A stretch of 46,281 nt of DNA from a virus. The notes below the pieces were generated by a model. The model saw only the letters and a list, made by a program, of their open reading frames with translations. It made no database searches and was not told the DNA's origin. Below are positions 37,763-45,934 of the stretch, one piece after another. The translations under genes and the position numbers were made by a program. Location: positions 1 to 46,281 of IMG/VR virus record IMGVR_UViG_3300028883_000014. The stretch is one strand, 5' to 3'. Each line of letters starts with the position of its first letter. Within the stretch, counting starts at the first letter, position 1.

Positions 37763-38745
37763 TAAGGTTTCCCCTGACTAAACTGTTGCCGCAACAGCAT
37801 GTCAAATAAGTCCACCGACGATGGAATAAGTATTTGCTTTAACTTACTGGCATAGGGCAACAGATCGCTATTGGTCTGAAGAACGTAGCGGTATATATCC
37901 TCTGGATTCTCTCCCTGAGCCACCTTCTCCAGTGCCTGTTGAACAACGGGATGAAGTTTAGCGGGAATATCTTTAGGACTGTCAATACCCAGCGCAGCAG
38001 AAAACTCGGGTGTTCCCGGCTCAAGCGATTTAACGACCTCAAGACGCATCTGGGCTATTTCTTTAGTTGGCGATACCTCTCTTATCTGCTTCTCCAGTAA
38101 CTCTATTCGCTTTTGAAGTTCCTGTCTACGCAACGGATCTTGCTCTAACTCAGCGCGCGACCTCTCCACATTCAACTCTTTTTGCAGGGCGTCTGTTTTG
38201 GCTATACGGCGTGACAATAGAACATCTTCGGGGTCTTGATACCCATATGCCTCATCCCTACGCGACCTCAACGCCTCATATTCAGGGGTCCCAGTTCGTC
38301 CCTGACTTTCTAACTGCTGCAACACTCGATCCAGGCGCATCATTTCCTGCGCCCTTAACTGAGATTCGGTTGGCAGTTCCGGTGATTGGTTTGCTATGGC
38401 ATCCGCCTGTGCCCCATACAGACCTGTTAGCGCGTTCAGCCGAGCCATCTCAGCCTGCTGCATGGGCGACATAGGTAACATGGACTGCAACTGTGCCCCC
38501 TGTAGGTTCAAGGCCAAGTCTTTGAACTTCGTGGACAAAGCCGAAGGCGGATTCAGCATGGCCCCCTGCGTACCACCCTGGAGATCATTGGCAAACGCGG
38601 ACTGAGTGATCACAGACTGAATATAATCACCGAACCGCTGCTGGTCCCGCCGTTCAAAGACATTCTCCAGACCAGCACCCAAACCCTGCCCCAGCGCCAT
38701 GCCCAACGGATCAAGAACACCATTGCCTTTTAGAAACGTCGCCAT
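37762..38745 (-). CDS. Internal virion protein, helical, 327 aa
   Basis: A Gly-rich start (MATFLKGNGVLDPLGMALGQ, GLGAGLENVFE) is followed by mostly coiled-coil sequence (residues ~95-230, MQQAEMARLNALTGLYGAQA, ELNVERSRAELEQDPLRRQE). The C-terminal third has short helices (VVQQALEKVAQGENPEDIY). Such Ala/Gln/Leu-rich proteins directly upstream of the giant protein are usually DNA-ejection proteins in podoviruses. GGAGTA precedes the ATG. Confidence 0.65.
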   Translation of the reverse strand: MATFLKGNGVLDPLGMALGQGLGAGLENVFERRDQQRFGDYIQSVITQSAFANDLQGGTQGAMLNPPSALSTKFKDLALNLQGAQLQSMLPMSPMQQAEMARLNALTGLYGAQADAIANQSPELPTESQLRAQEMMRLDRVLQQLESQGRTGTPEYEALRSRRDEAYGYQDPEDVLLSRRIAKTDALQKELNVERSRAELEQDPLRRQELQKRIELLEKQIREVSPTKEIAQMRLEVVKSLEPGTPEFSAALGIDSPKDIPAKLHPVVQQALEKVAQGENPEDIYRYVLQTNSDLLPYASKLKQILIPSSVDLFDMLLRQQFSQGKP

Positions 38746-38747
38746 AG

Positions 38748-39893
38748 TTATACTCCCTGCAATTCGCCAAGCGCCGCCGCAATAATCGACATCAATGCGT
38801 AAGTATCAACGTGCTTGAGCCCGCCTACTTCTTTCACGGCATCGGGGAATTCCTGTTCCAAGTCTTGCGCTATTAAACCAAGTCTGGGCTCGTCATCACC
38901 CACGTATTTATATGAATGCACCTTAATGCGGCGCAACTTCTTCAACACACTCTCCACCGGCTTGATATCCCTTTTGGCTCGGCGGTCACTTAGCATAGAT
39001 ACTATAGCAGGTATCGCCGCCTGCAACCCAGCACCAACAGCATTCCCCACACCCTCCGACCCAGCAAGCCCAGAAAGCAAGCTGTAACCCATACCACCAC
39101 TGTTCTGAACCGGCTCCTGCTGCGTTCCGCCCAACAACGTCGCTAGATACCTGAGTCCAGGATGGTTATAAGGATTGGCCTCATTGAACGCGGAAAGCTG
39201 AGCGTTCGCCCGAGCCTGTTCCACATCAAACTGCTGTGCCCCACCCATCGCCAACTGGTTCTGGACATCACCCATCTGACCCAACGCCTGTAACTGCTGG
39301 GCCTGGTTCTGGAGGGCCAACGGAGCCATCTGGGCGTTCAGGCCCAGACCATAGTTGCCTAGCTCCCGTGCCAGCCCTTTGGCCGCTCCACCGCTGCTGG
39401 CCGTCCCCAGCCCAGCGAACCGCTCCATAACCTGCGGGGTAATCACATCGCTGGCGTACCGAGTGCCATAGTTATAGATGTCATCCAACGGAGCCTGGCC
39501 CCCAGCGATGCCCTGAAGTTGCTGAAGCTGCTGGGGAGCCAGTTGACCCAACGATTGGAAGTATTGCTGCTGGAGCGGCTGATAACCCGGTACACGCTGA
39601 TCTGCCGGAAAGACCCAATCGGCCTCTGAACCACCGAAACTACCCGGCTGGCCAGGAGACGTCTGTTGCGATGTCGAACCCAATTTTCCGCCAGTCAGGT
39701 TATATAAAAACTGATCGATTCCGCTGGGCTGGGAGTATTGAGCCGGAGTGCCAAACAGGTTTTGACCAATCTGACCCACCAGGGGATCCACCACCTGTTC
39801 TTTCAGATACGGGTCAACCGTACTCATCGTGTCCACGCTTGGACCACCGAAGAACTCTTTCATCGAGTTAAAATTGCTACTTATCCAACTCAT
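38748..39893 (-). CDS. Virion protein with C-terminal peptidase S74 intramolecular chaperone, 381 aa
   Basis: The N-terminal ~300 residues are Gln/Gly/Ala-rich and helical (LQQQYFQSLGQLAPQQLQQL, LNAQMAPLALQNQAQQLQAL), typical of internal or ejection proteins. The last 80 residues form an S74 domain: SDRRAKRDIKPVE begins at residue 302 (candidate nucleophile Ser302), then VHSYKYVGDDEPRLGLIAQD and DTYALMSIIAAALGELQ. This domain normally trimerises fibres or spikes and cuts itself off. Its presence on an ejection-like protein is unusual, so this may instead be a tail needle or fibre-base protein. Confidence 0.8.
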   Translation of the reverse strand: MSWISSNFNSMKEFFGGPSVDTMSTVDPYLKEQVVDPLVGQIGQNLFGTPAQYSQPSGIDQFLYNLTGGKLGSTSQQTSPGQPGSFGGSEADWVFPADQRVPGYQPLQQQYFQSLGQLAPQQLQQLQGIAGGQAPLDDIYNYGTRYASDVITPQVMERFAGLGTASSGGAAKGLARELGNYGLGLNAQMAPLALQNQAQQLQALGQMGDVQNQLAMGGAQQFDVEQARANAQLSAFNEANPYNHPGLRYLATLLGGTQQEPVQNSGGMGYSLLSGLAGSEGVGNAVGAGLQAAIPAIVSMLSDRRAKRDIKPVESVLKKLRRIKVHSYKYVGDDEPRLGLIAQDLEQEFPDAVKEVGGLKHVDTYALMSIIAAALGELQGV

Positions 39894-39906
39894 ATTACCA
39901 CCTCAG

Positions 39907-41013
39907 CTATAATCCCGTACCCAACTTATTTGCTGTGTATTTAATACCCATACCCAAAAAGTGGGCATCTTCCTCCAGCGTATCTGCTGTCCCTAAACGA
40001 GTAACGCGAAACATAATCAATTGATCCCCAGCAGCCAACGTATCCATGCCAGTAATCGTAGCAATAATCAGCCCATCTTCCGTGGCAATGGCATTACTAT
40101 TGACAGACAGCGTCTCCTGCGCTGCCACCTCCGCATCCTCGCCAGCCGTAAGATACAGATATTCCAGTTGCCATGTGCAGTAATTGACCGTATTCACATC
40201 CGTCGTACACCATCCAATTTTCAGTTCAGGATCGACGGTACGATCAATGCCCTGCGGAATACGCATGTTAGCGAAAACGATGTCGTCCTTTCCGTCTGTG
40301 AAATCATAACAGAATGAAATGCCATGCTCTGTCGCCGTGGCTGGGTTCAACGTGGGGATGCGGAATGATGACGCATCGATCCACTCATTCTTATATACCC
40401 GTGCATCTCCATATAGGGTCATCCCGGTATCGTTGATGTCTACATAGTTCGTAGCCCCTCCCACAGCCACGCCATTGACATCCACCCGGCCCTGGCTGGG
40501 GTTGTAGGTGAAGTCGCCGTCAGATTCTACGTTGGCGTTGTCCGTCGTAAACAACACCTCCTGGTCATCGTTGGAACTCTCGTCGTCCGTGATCGTCACC
40601 GTCGTGGCCAAGGTTGCCAGATCAATCGTTATCGTATTGGGCACCTGACCGTCCGTCACAGCCCCCTGTAAGTCCTGTAGGTCCAATACAGCCTCCAGGG
40701 CCGTCTCGCCATCGGTCCAGGAAAGGTTGTTCGAGTCGATATTGGTAGACCCCAGGTCACTCGTCCAGTCCAGATGCTCATTGGCCAGGAAATCAGCAAA
40801 CGAGTCGTGGCTCAGGGCATATATATCACTAGGCGTAGCGACATTAACATCCTTGGCATAGACCACCCCATTGGCGTCCATCAACACGTACCCGCTGCGC
40901 AGATCCTCAAGCGGGCCATAGAACCATTCGTCAGCTACGCTTGAAGCGATGTACGTTAGTCCAAGTAGAACTAAGATAGCGCTGAAGCTGCAACTCACCT
41001 TCATCCGTGTCAT
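39907..41013 (-). CDS. Fibre-like protein with signal peptide, 368 aa
   Basis: The ATG at 41013 (TAGG upstream) gives a Sec signal (KVSCSFSAILVLLGLTYIAS, then SVA and Asp). The mature part opens EWFYGPLEDLRSGYVLMDAN, continues with DFLANEHLDWTSDLGSTNI (a frequent 'E-H-x-x-W' start of fibre repeats), and has a beta-rich end (GISFCYDFTDGKDDIVFANM, LTAGEDAEVAAQETLSV). Its first 83 bases overlap the preceding gene in another frame, so the signal peptide is encoded within the neighbour's C-terminal module. The role is probably tail fibre or appendage. Confidence 0.75.
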   Translation of the reverse strand: MTRMKVSCSFSAILVLLGLTYIASSVADEWFYGPLEDLRSGYVLMDANGVVYAKDVNVATPSDIYALSHDSFADFLANEHLDWTSDLGSTNIDSNNLSWTDGETALEAVLDLQDLQGAVTDGQVPNTITIDLATLATTVTITDDESSNDDQEVLFTTDNANVESDGDFTYNPSQGRVDVNGVAVGGATNYVDINDTGMTLYGDARVYKNEWIDASSFRIPTLNPATATEHGISFCYDFTDGKDDIVFANMRIPQGIDRTVDPELKIGWCTTDVNTVNYCTWQLEYLYLTAGEDAEVAAQETLSVNSNAIATEDGLIIATITGMDTLAAGDQLIMFRVTRLGTADTLEEDAHFLGMGIKYTANKLGTGL

Positions 41014-41284
41014 AGTAAAACCTATAGGTCCCTTCTGACCAGTTCCCATCTATATCAAGATTGCCGAAATAGGCAAAGTCTCCGTCGGTGTACTCGATAA
41101 GCCGATTGATGCGCTCTGAAATAGTCACATTCAACCGCTCCTCGATCTCCTGCATGGCGATATTCCACCGCGTGGACAACTCATCAATGAACGCTTCGAT
41201 CCCGCCCGTGCGTAACGCCTCCTGAAGCTGCTCACTGTAGATACGTGGCAGTTGCTGGGCAAGGTCTATGCGTTCAATGGTCAT
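40931..41284 (-). CDS. Fibre-adapter-like protein with shared C-terminal module, 117 aa
   Basis: The N-terminal helix (IDLAQQLPRIYSEQLQEALR) and NIAMQEIEERLNVTISERIN suggest a coiled, virion-binding part. The C-terminus (GTYRFYYDTDEGELQLQRYL, SSTWTNVHRFKRS) is a version of a module also ending the two upstream genes. GGTGGAAG precedes the ATG. Short proteins with this layout often link fibres to the tail hub; that is inference. Confidence 0.7.
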   Translation of the reverse strand: MTIERIDLAQQLPRIYSEQLQEALRTGGIEAFIDELSTRWNIAMQEIEERLNVTISERINRLIEYTDGDFAYFGNLDIDGNWSEGTYRFYYDTDEGELQLQRYLSSTWTNVHRFKRS

Positions 41285-41285
41285 A

Positions 41286-41414
41286 TCAGTAATCTTCCAC
41301 CCTAACCGTCACCCATTCTCCATCGACATACTTCTGATACTCGAACATACCATCGTCCTTTTCGACCCAGCGCCAGTCTTCGATATCGTCGTTTGTGCTT
41401 ACTAGATCAGCCAT
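41286..41414 (-). CDS. Stand-alone copy of the C-terminal module, 42 aa
   Basis: The ATG at 41414 shares a base with the previous stop (TGATG). MADLVSTNDDIEDWRWVEKD and GMFEYQKYVDGEWVTVRVED match the end of the upstream 558-aa protein residue by residue in layout (W-R-x-x-E-x-D-D-G-x-x-x-x-Q-K-x-V-x-G-x-W-x-x-V-x-V-x-D-Y). The free module between two genes that carry fused copies suggests a separate docking or cap piece. Confidence 0.7.
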   Translation of the reverse strand: MADLVSTNDDIEDWRWVEKDDGMFEYQKYVDGEWVTVRVEDY

Positions 41415-43090
41415 CAATAGTCATCCACAACCACATTCTGCCACGTGCCACTGACCTTCTTCTGTGTCACCAGTTCCCCATCGTCATTCTCGATGAACCG
41501 CCAGATACGACTGGGATATCCACCTGTCGTGTCGATGGTCGAAACGCCATCCGAGCCACCAGGATCGAGCTTGCCCGCAGGCGCGAAATCGCAATAGATT
41601 GCATGGATCGTAGGTATGTCGCCAGAAAATCCGATCCGATGGAAGTTACCCACCTCTCCATCAGGGAACAGATGGACGATATGCTTATCCCCCTCACCAT
41701 CAGCCTGTAGCGTCGTCTGCTTGTAGGCCGTCGAAGACAGGTCCTTGTAGAACGACACCGTACAGGATCGTGTACTGCTGGTCGATACCAGAACATCACA
41801 GCGACCGAAGTAGGCCTTCTTGCCTTGCTCTATAAACGGATTCAGCCCGGCGCTATAAATCGACGCACTGATATCCGTTCCGTCGTCCGTAGTCCCCGTA
41901 TTCATCTGGTATATCTTGCCCGTTGATCCGCCGAAAAGAACATACGCGCCGTCGTCAGGGTGGCGTATCGGGTTCATGTCGCTGAGATTCTGATAACCGC
42001 TCTCGGCGTCCAACAGGGTATCCTCTACCACCTGGGCACCACTTGTGGCAAGCAGGGCCGTGGCACTGATGCGATGAACGGCAAACGTGTTGGCGTCGGC
42101 GTTCCATTCCAGAATACGATTGTTACTGGAACTGTCTGTCTCGGGATACGCCAGATACAGAATCGCTCTATCACGCCGCATAGTGGCCTGCATATATCCA
42201 GCGGCCACGGTTTCCATATCACCGACGAAGTCACGAATAGAAGAACTAATCAACCGACTCTGGTATCCATCCCAAACCACCAGGCCATCATGTCCCACAT
42301 AAATGACAGCCCGCTTGTACTGCACCGCCCTGTGCGGACCCAGGGCTCCAGGACCGACCTCCACCGTCTCCATAGCGAATGGTGTGTCGCTGTCAAACGT
42401 GTACTTGACCCGAACGATATTGCCCTCATGTCCGAAGAAGGTGGGGACACCGTTAACATACTGGGCAGACGCAAACAGGTCTGCGGCGTCAGCATCAACA
42501 TAATTGGTGGACTGGACATCCGTAGTGTTGACATCTGTGTAATACAATCGACGTGGATAATACGTCCCGTCAATCGTCACCCCGGCGAAGAGAAGTCGTG
42601 ATTTGTATAGGAAGATCCACTGGGCCGCATCGATCTGGATATCCGTATCGGAATCAGAGACGGTATTCAATGCCGCCAATGTTCCCGTCACCTGATTATA
42701 GGTATACGGCGTGTCTTTTCCGTTATTGACATAACAGGTGTCTCCCCATTCCTGGAAGTCGAAGAAGTGCCGTTCCGACCCAGTAAACGTGTTACTCCCA
42801 GCCAGATCCGTCAGTGTAGCCGCATACGGTCGATACTCGTACAGTCGCTTCCTGTCAGCCACAAGATAGACGGGGTGGCCCTTCGACACATAGGGATAGA
42901 TACCCATGATAGGATACCCGGCACCTGTATCGGCCATCTCCTCGTACCCAGACCGCTTGGACAGTACCCCCCGATCCACCCGAGCGTCATACAACGTGGG
43001 AAAGGCATCCCTGGGAGCCTTCCACGGCTCCGTCGCCGTGAACAAGCCCGTCTTCAAATCAGAGATTGGAAACCGCTGATAGCTAGGCAT
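41414..43090 (-). CDS. Tail nozzle/hub-like beta-propeller protein, 558 aa
   Basis: It starts RFPISDLKTGLFTATEPWKA, RDAFPTLYDARVDRGVLSKR and SGYEEMADTGAGYPIMGIYP, the opening of a podovirus tail nozzle or stabilisation protein (T7 gp12 / P22 gp10-like; 'P-x-D-A-F-x-x-x-x-D-x-x-V-x-x-G-x-L-x-x-R-x-G'). Repeated aromatic blades follow (VYLVADRKRLYEYRPY, DTCYVNNGKDTPYTYN, HRAVQYKRAVIYVGHDGLVV), consistent with a propeller. It ends with the shared C-terminal module (RFIENDDGELVTQKKVSGTW). It would close the portal-adaptor channel and carry fibres. It has no signal peptide, unlike its fibre neighbours. Confidence 0.8.
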   Translation of the reverse strand: MPSYQRFPISDLKTGLFTATEPWKAPRDAFPTLYDARVDRGVLSKRSGYEEMADTGAGYPIMGIYPYVSKGHPVYLVADRKRLYEYRPYAATLTDLAGSNTFTGSERHFFDFQEWGDTCYVNNGKDTPYTYNQVTGTLAALNTVSDSDTDIQIDAAQWIFLYKSRLLFAGVTIDGTYYPRRLYYTDVNTTDVQSTNYVDADAADLFASAQYVNGVPTFFGHEGNIVRVKYTFDSDTPFAMETVEVGPGALGPHRAVQYKRAVIYVGHDGLVVWDGYQSRLISSSIRDFVGDMETVAAGYMQATMRRDRAILYLAYPETDSSSNNRILEWNADANTFAVHRISATALLATSGAQVVEDTLLDAESGYQNLSDMNPIRHPDDGAYVLFGGSTGKIYQMNTGTTDDGTDISASIYSAGLNPFIEQGKKAYFGRCDVLVSTSSTRSCTVSFYKDLSSTAYKQTTLQADGEGDKHIVHLFPDGEVGNFHRIGFSGDIPTIHAIYCDFAPAGKLDPGGSDGVSTIDTTGGYPSRIWRFIENDDGELVTQKKVSGTWQNVVVDDY

Positions 43091-44313
43091 CAGAATTCAT
43101 ATCCAAAGACGTCCATCGTGACCGTCGTATCTGCTGTCGTACCGTCCGCAGGCAAGACGCCAAACGCATCCGCAGCATTAAAAATAGTGATAGCCGTGCT
43201 GTCTTTTCGTAATACCATGTAATGGGCCGTACTGGTCATCCCCGACAAGTCCACCGCCGTCTGCCAGGTATCGGCAGATGCTCCATCCCCAAAATCAACA
43301 TCATTGGCGTCAGCCAGTGAGGCACTAGGGCTACGCAACACCACCTGCGTAACGATAGCAGAACGACCCGTCGGCACCGTATATGCGGTCGTCTTACCGT
43401 CAGCGTCCTGCATCCCTACTACAGCCGAGCCTAGCAACCGTTCTCCGGGGGGCAGGGGCGTCTTGATGTCCACATAGAGAATGACCGTCGTATCACTAAC
43501 ACCAATCACGTCAGCAACCTTGACCGTCCACGCCGTCCCGTATGGAGGGGCCGTAACCATATTGCCGTCCGTACCCAGCCATAGCTCATCCCCGTCAGAG
43601 TAACTCGCTGCATTGTCTGTGGCCGTGAACGAGACGTAACCGTGCGTGATAATGCTACCGTTGGATGTGTTGGCGATATCCTCCACAGCCACGCCGATCA
43701 CACGCGCCGTCGCTTCTGCGGTATTGGCTGCTTTTGTCACCTTGCGATACTGGCCGTTGTCATCGCTACAGTACACACATTGTAGCGCCTGGATCTCGGC
43801 ACCTGTCACATTTAAAACATAGTCCAGCGACCTGCCCCATGTGAGAGGCGACTTCAACGCCAACTGGTCATAGACCTTATCGGCAGACCAGACCTCATCC
43901 GTATCTCCATTGGTCGCTGAATCGTTGATGTCAGACACGATAGCAACGAAGGCGTTGGAATCATTGTCATAAAACCAGAGCGTATTATCGTTGGAATCTA
44001 TGCCCAGCCGCCCGGTATCATTGGCGTCAAATGCCGTTCCATCCGGGCGCGTCAATACCAACGTATCCGCCACCTGGGCCACAGCACTTCCAGCCCGATG
44101 GAAGCCCTCCTGCGTTCCTGCCGCCGTCCCGTTGAACTCATGTTCGTTGTCGAACGCGCCTTCTATGGCGGCATTGTTCGTCCGAATGTCATCATCACGC
44201 AATGAATACGCACGGTTGTCGGCTGGCTTGGTGTCGTCCCATTGGGCCTGGAGCGATACACCCAACATAATAGTCACCAGAACACACAGCCACGGAAGAT
44301 ATCTGATCTTCAT
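43090..44313 (-). CDS. Tail-fibre-like protein with signal peptide, 407 aa
   Basis: A Sec signal (MKIRYLPWLCVLVTIMLGVS, then LQA) precedes QWDDTKPADNRAYSLRDDDI and NNAAIEGAFDNEHEFNG, a layout ('W-x-x-x-x-P ... D-I-R-x-N ... E-H-x-F') typical of the N-terminal hinge of phage tail fibres. A middle beta region follows (VLNVTGAEIQALQCVYCSDDN, VIGVAVEDIANTSNG) and a C-terminal globular part (AYTVPTGRSAIVTQVVLRSP). Normally such a start docks on the hub; here it follows a signal peptide. TGATG overlaps the nozzle gene. Confidence 0.8.
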   Translation of the reverse strand: MKIRYLPWLCVLVTIMLGVSLQAQWDDTKPADNRAYSLRDDDIRTNNAAIEGAFDNEHEFNGTAAGTQEGFHRAGSAVAQVADTLVLTRPDGTAFDANDTGRLGIDSNDNTLWFYDNDSNAFVAIVSDINDSATNGDTDEVWSADKVYDQLALKSPLTWGRSLDYVLNVTGAEIQALQCVYCSDDNGQYRKVTKAANTAEATARVIGVAVEDIANTSNGSIITHGYVSFTATDNAASYSDGDELWLGTDGNMVTAPPYGTAWTVKVADVIGVSDTTVILYVDIKTPLPPGERLLGSAVVGMQDADGKTTAYTVPTGRSAIVTQVVLRSPSASLADANDVDFGDGASADTWQTAVDLSGMTSTAHYMVLRKDSTAITIFNAADAFGVLPADGTTADTTVTMDVFGYEF

Positions 44314-44317
44314 GGTG

Positions 44318-44773
44318 CTACCTCACATATAAGATGACATCGACGGTCATTCCCGATGTGCCAGGATCTCCAGACGGTGTAATAGTAAACGTCAGCGTCC
44401 CGTCACATAAAAACGGGTTGAAATTGGCGTCCTGAGTTCCCTTATTACTCAAGGCACTATAAACCGTTGTTGCGTTCTCTGGAATCGCCGCCTGACTATA
44501 GAGTGTGCCGCTATTAGCGCTTGTAATAGCTACCGTCGCAGTGGCATTCCCTGTGTTGTTATTGATAACGACTTCGATTTGTTCCACGATCCCGTTGATA
44601 TTCGACAGGGTCGTCGTAACCGCATTTGCATCCCCGTCTGGCATGGACTGCTGTGTAATCTGATATGTCGATACCGGAAAGGCTGAGCCTTCCCCTCTTC
44701 GGTCGGATATCGTCACACCCATTGCCATCAATGCCAGCAATAGACCGATCAGTAACCACTCAAAGCGCCTCAT
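44318..44773 (-). CDS. Small virion-type protein with hydrophobic N-terminus, 151 aa
   Basis: A hydrophobic segment (RFEWLLIGLLLALMAMGVTI) is followed by a beta domain: STYQITQQSMPDGDANAVTT, NGIVEQIEVVINNNTGNATA and TLTFTITPSGDPGTSGMTVD, ending ILYVR. Short beta proteins of this type occur between adaptor and fibre genes. GATAGGAGA precedes the ATG. It is likely a fibre tip, cap or tail accessory. Export or membrane anchoring is suggested by the N-terminus. Confidence 0.65.
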   Translation of the reverse strand: MRRFEWLLIGLLLALMAMGVTISDRRGEGSAFPVSTYQITQQSMPDGDANAVTTTLSNINGIVEQIEVVINNNTGNATATVAITSANSGTLYSQAAIPENATTVYSALSNKGTQDANFNPFLCDGTLTFTITPSGDPGTSGMTVDVILYVR

Positions 44774-44785
44774 TGTACTCTCCTA

Positions 44786-45811
44786 TCAGAAGGACGGTTG
44801 CGCCGTCCGTTGATCTCGAATCCACTGTAACTTCTGCTTGCGCCCAATCTGATTGAGCAACTGCGTCTTATTGGCATCTAATTCAGCCATGCGGATCATA
44901 TCGTTCTCTTTTTCTTGCAGGAACAGCATGGCCGCTCCAGTCGCTATCAACGGACCCCACCGTGCATCCAATGGGGCATCCGTGTCATCAGTCAAGGCCG
45001 ACGGTCGCTGCAAAGTCAGTTGGGACTCAATCTGGTGCCAGTCGCTTGGTTTGGGACGGACGAACAATTTCCCGCCCTGAACCAACGCCGCCTCCGGGAA
45101 AGCCCGCAAACCAGGCGCTCCGTCGGTATAGGTATCCGTAACGCCCGTCGTGTCCAACCCGGTCGTGCCCGGTGTAAACGCTGACGTGTGCGTTACGGTC
45201 ACAAACCCCATGATACAGTCCGATGTGTGTTCCGCCGTCAAGGCCTTGATGGCAAGCCCCGGCGTTTTGTATCCCGTGTCATTGTCATCCGCTTCAGTGA
45301 CTGTGATATCCCCATCAGAGTCGATACTGAGCATCCATGCCCCATAGGTGTTAGCCGGGACAGCAGACCCTGATAGCGACGTTTCCGTCGCGGCCTTGTA
45401 GTATGAGTCGTTCCCGATCCGATACGTGAACGCACTGTTCGCCACGGCGGCGGTATCGGAGGTCCCAATCGCCAAAGTCGGAGCTGTGACAAACGACTCC
45501 CCGCTCGGATAGCGGTCGAAGAACTGTTCTGTGTCCGTGTATAAGGCAATGCGTCTTCCATCGCATGTTACCGGCTCTTCCAATGCTATGACATCATCGC
45601 TCAACGTATACTCACCGCTGTCCGTCGGAGTCAGAGACTGCGTAAAGTCTGTCTGGAAGTCGAAGACCTTGGCCTCGTCGGGGAAATGGTTACGGTAGTA
45701 TTCGTTGATCCAATTCGCTACGTTCGCATCGCTGATATCTCCGGTACTACTGCGCCGGGTGATCGAGCGGAACTGCGTTCGTAGCTCAGACAACTGCCAG
45801 GTAAACGCCAT
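44786..45811 (-). CDS. Head-tail adaptor (gp4/gp11-like tail tubular) protein, 341 aa
   Basis: The start at 45811 (MAFTWQLSELRTQFRSITRR) has AAAGGATAG upstream; the 13-residue upstream extension lacks one. The N-terminus with DISDANVANWINEYYRNHFP is the helical part that binds the portal, then YTLSDDVIALEEPVTCDGRR and LYTDTEQFFDRYP. The C-terminal helix (LFLQEKENDMIRMAELDANK) matches T7 gp11/P22 gp4-like adaptor layouts. The middle (~residues 110-250) is an inserted beta domain (SYYKAATETSLSGSAVP, GAWMLSIDSDGDITV). It connects portal to nozzle. Confidence 0.75.
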   Translation of the reverse strand: MAFTWQLSELRTQFRSITRRSSTGDISDANVANWINEYYRNHFPDEAKVFDFQTDFTQSLTPTDSGEYTLSDDVIALEEPVTCDGRRIALYTDTEQFFDRYPSGESFVTAPTLAIGTSDTAAVANSAFTYRIGNDSYYKAATETSLSGSAVPANTYGAWMLSIDSDGDITVTEADDNDTGYKTPGLAIKALTAEHTSDCIMGFVTVTHTSAFTPGTTGLDTTGVTDTYTDGAPGLRAFPEAALVQGGKLFVRPKPSDWHQIESQLTLQRPSALTDDTDAPLDARWGPLIATGAAMLFLQEKENDMIRMAELDANKTQLLNQIGRKQKLQWIRDQRTAQPSF

Positions 45812-45827
45812 CGTTCTATCCTTTGGG

Positions 45828-45922
45828 CCGAGGGGGCCAGGCGGACACACGACACCTGTGCCCCCTCGGTATCACCCGAAAGTAGGGCGACCCCTGAATC
45901 GGAAGGAGACAGGGGGCCGCCC
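45828..45922. other. Two large intergenic stem-loops before the adaptor gene
   Basis: CCGAGGGGGC (45828-45837) pairs with GCCCCCTCGG (45860-45869), and GGGCGACCCCTG (45885-45896) pairs with CAGGGGGCCGCCC (45910-45922; one bulge). There is no U-tract. They fill the 123-base gap between the fibre stop and the adaptor start and could protect or process the mRNA, or attenuate transcription. Confidence 0.7.
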
Positions 45923-45934
45923 AAGGATTCTATA

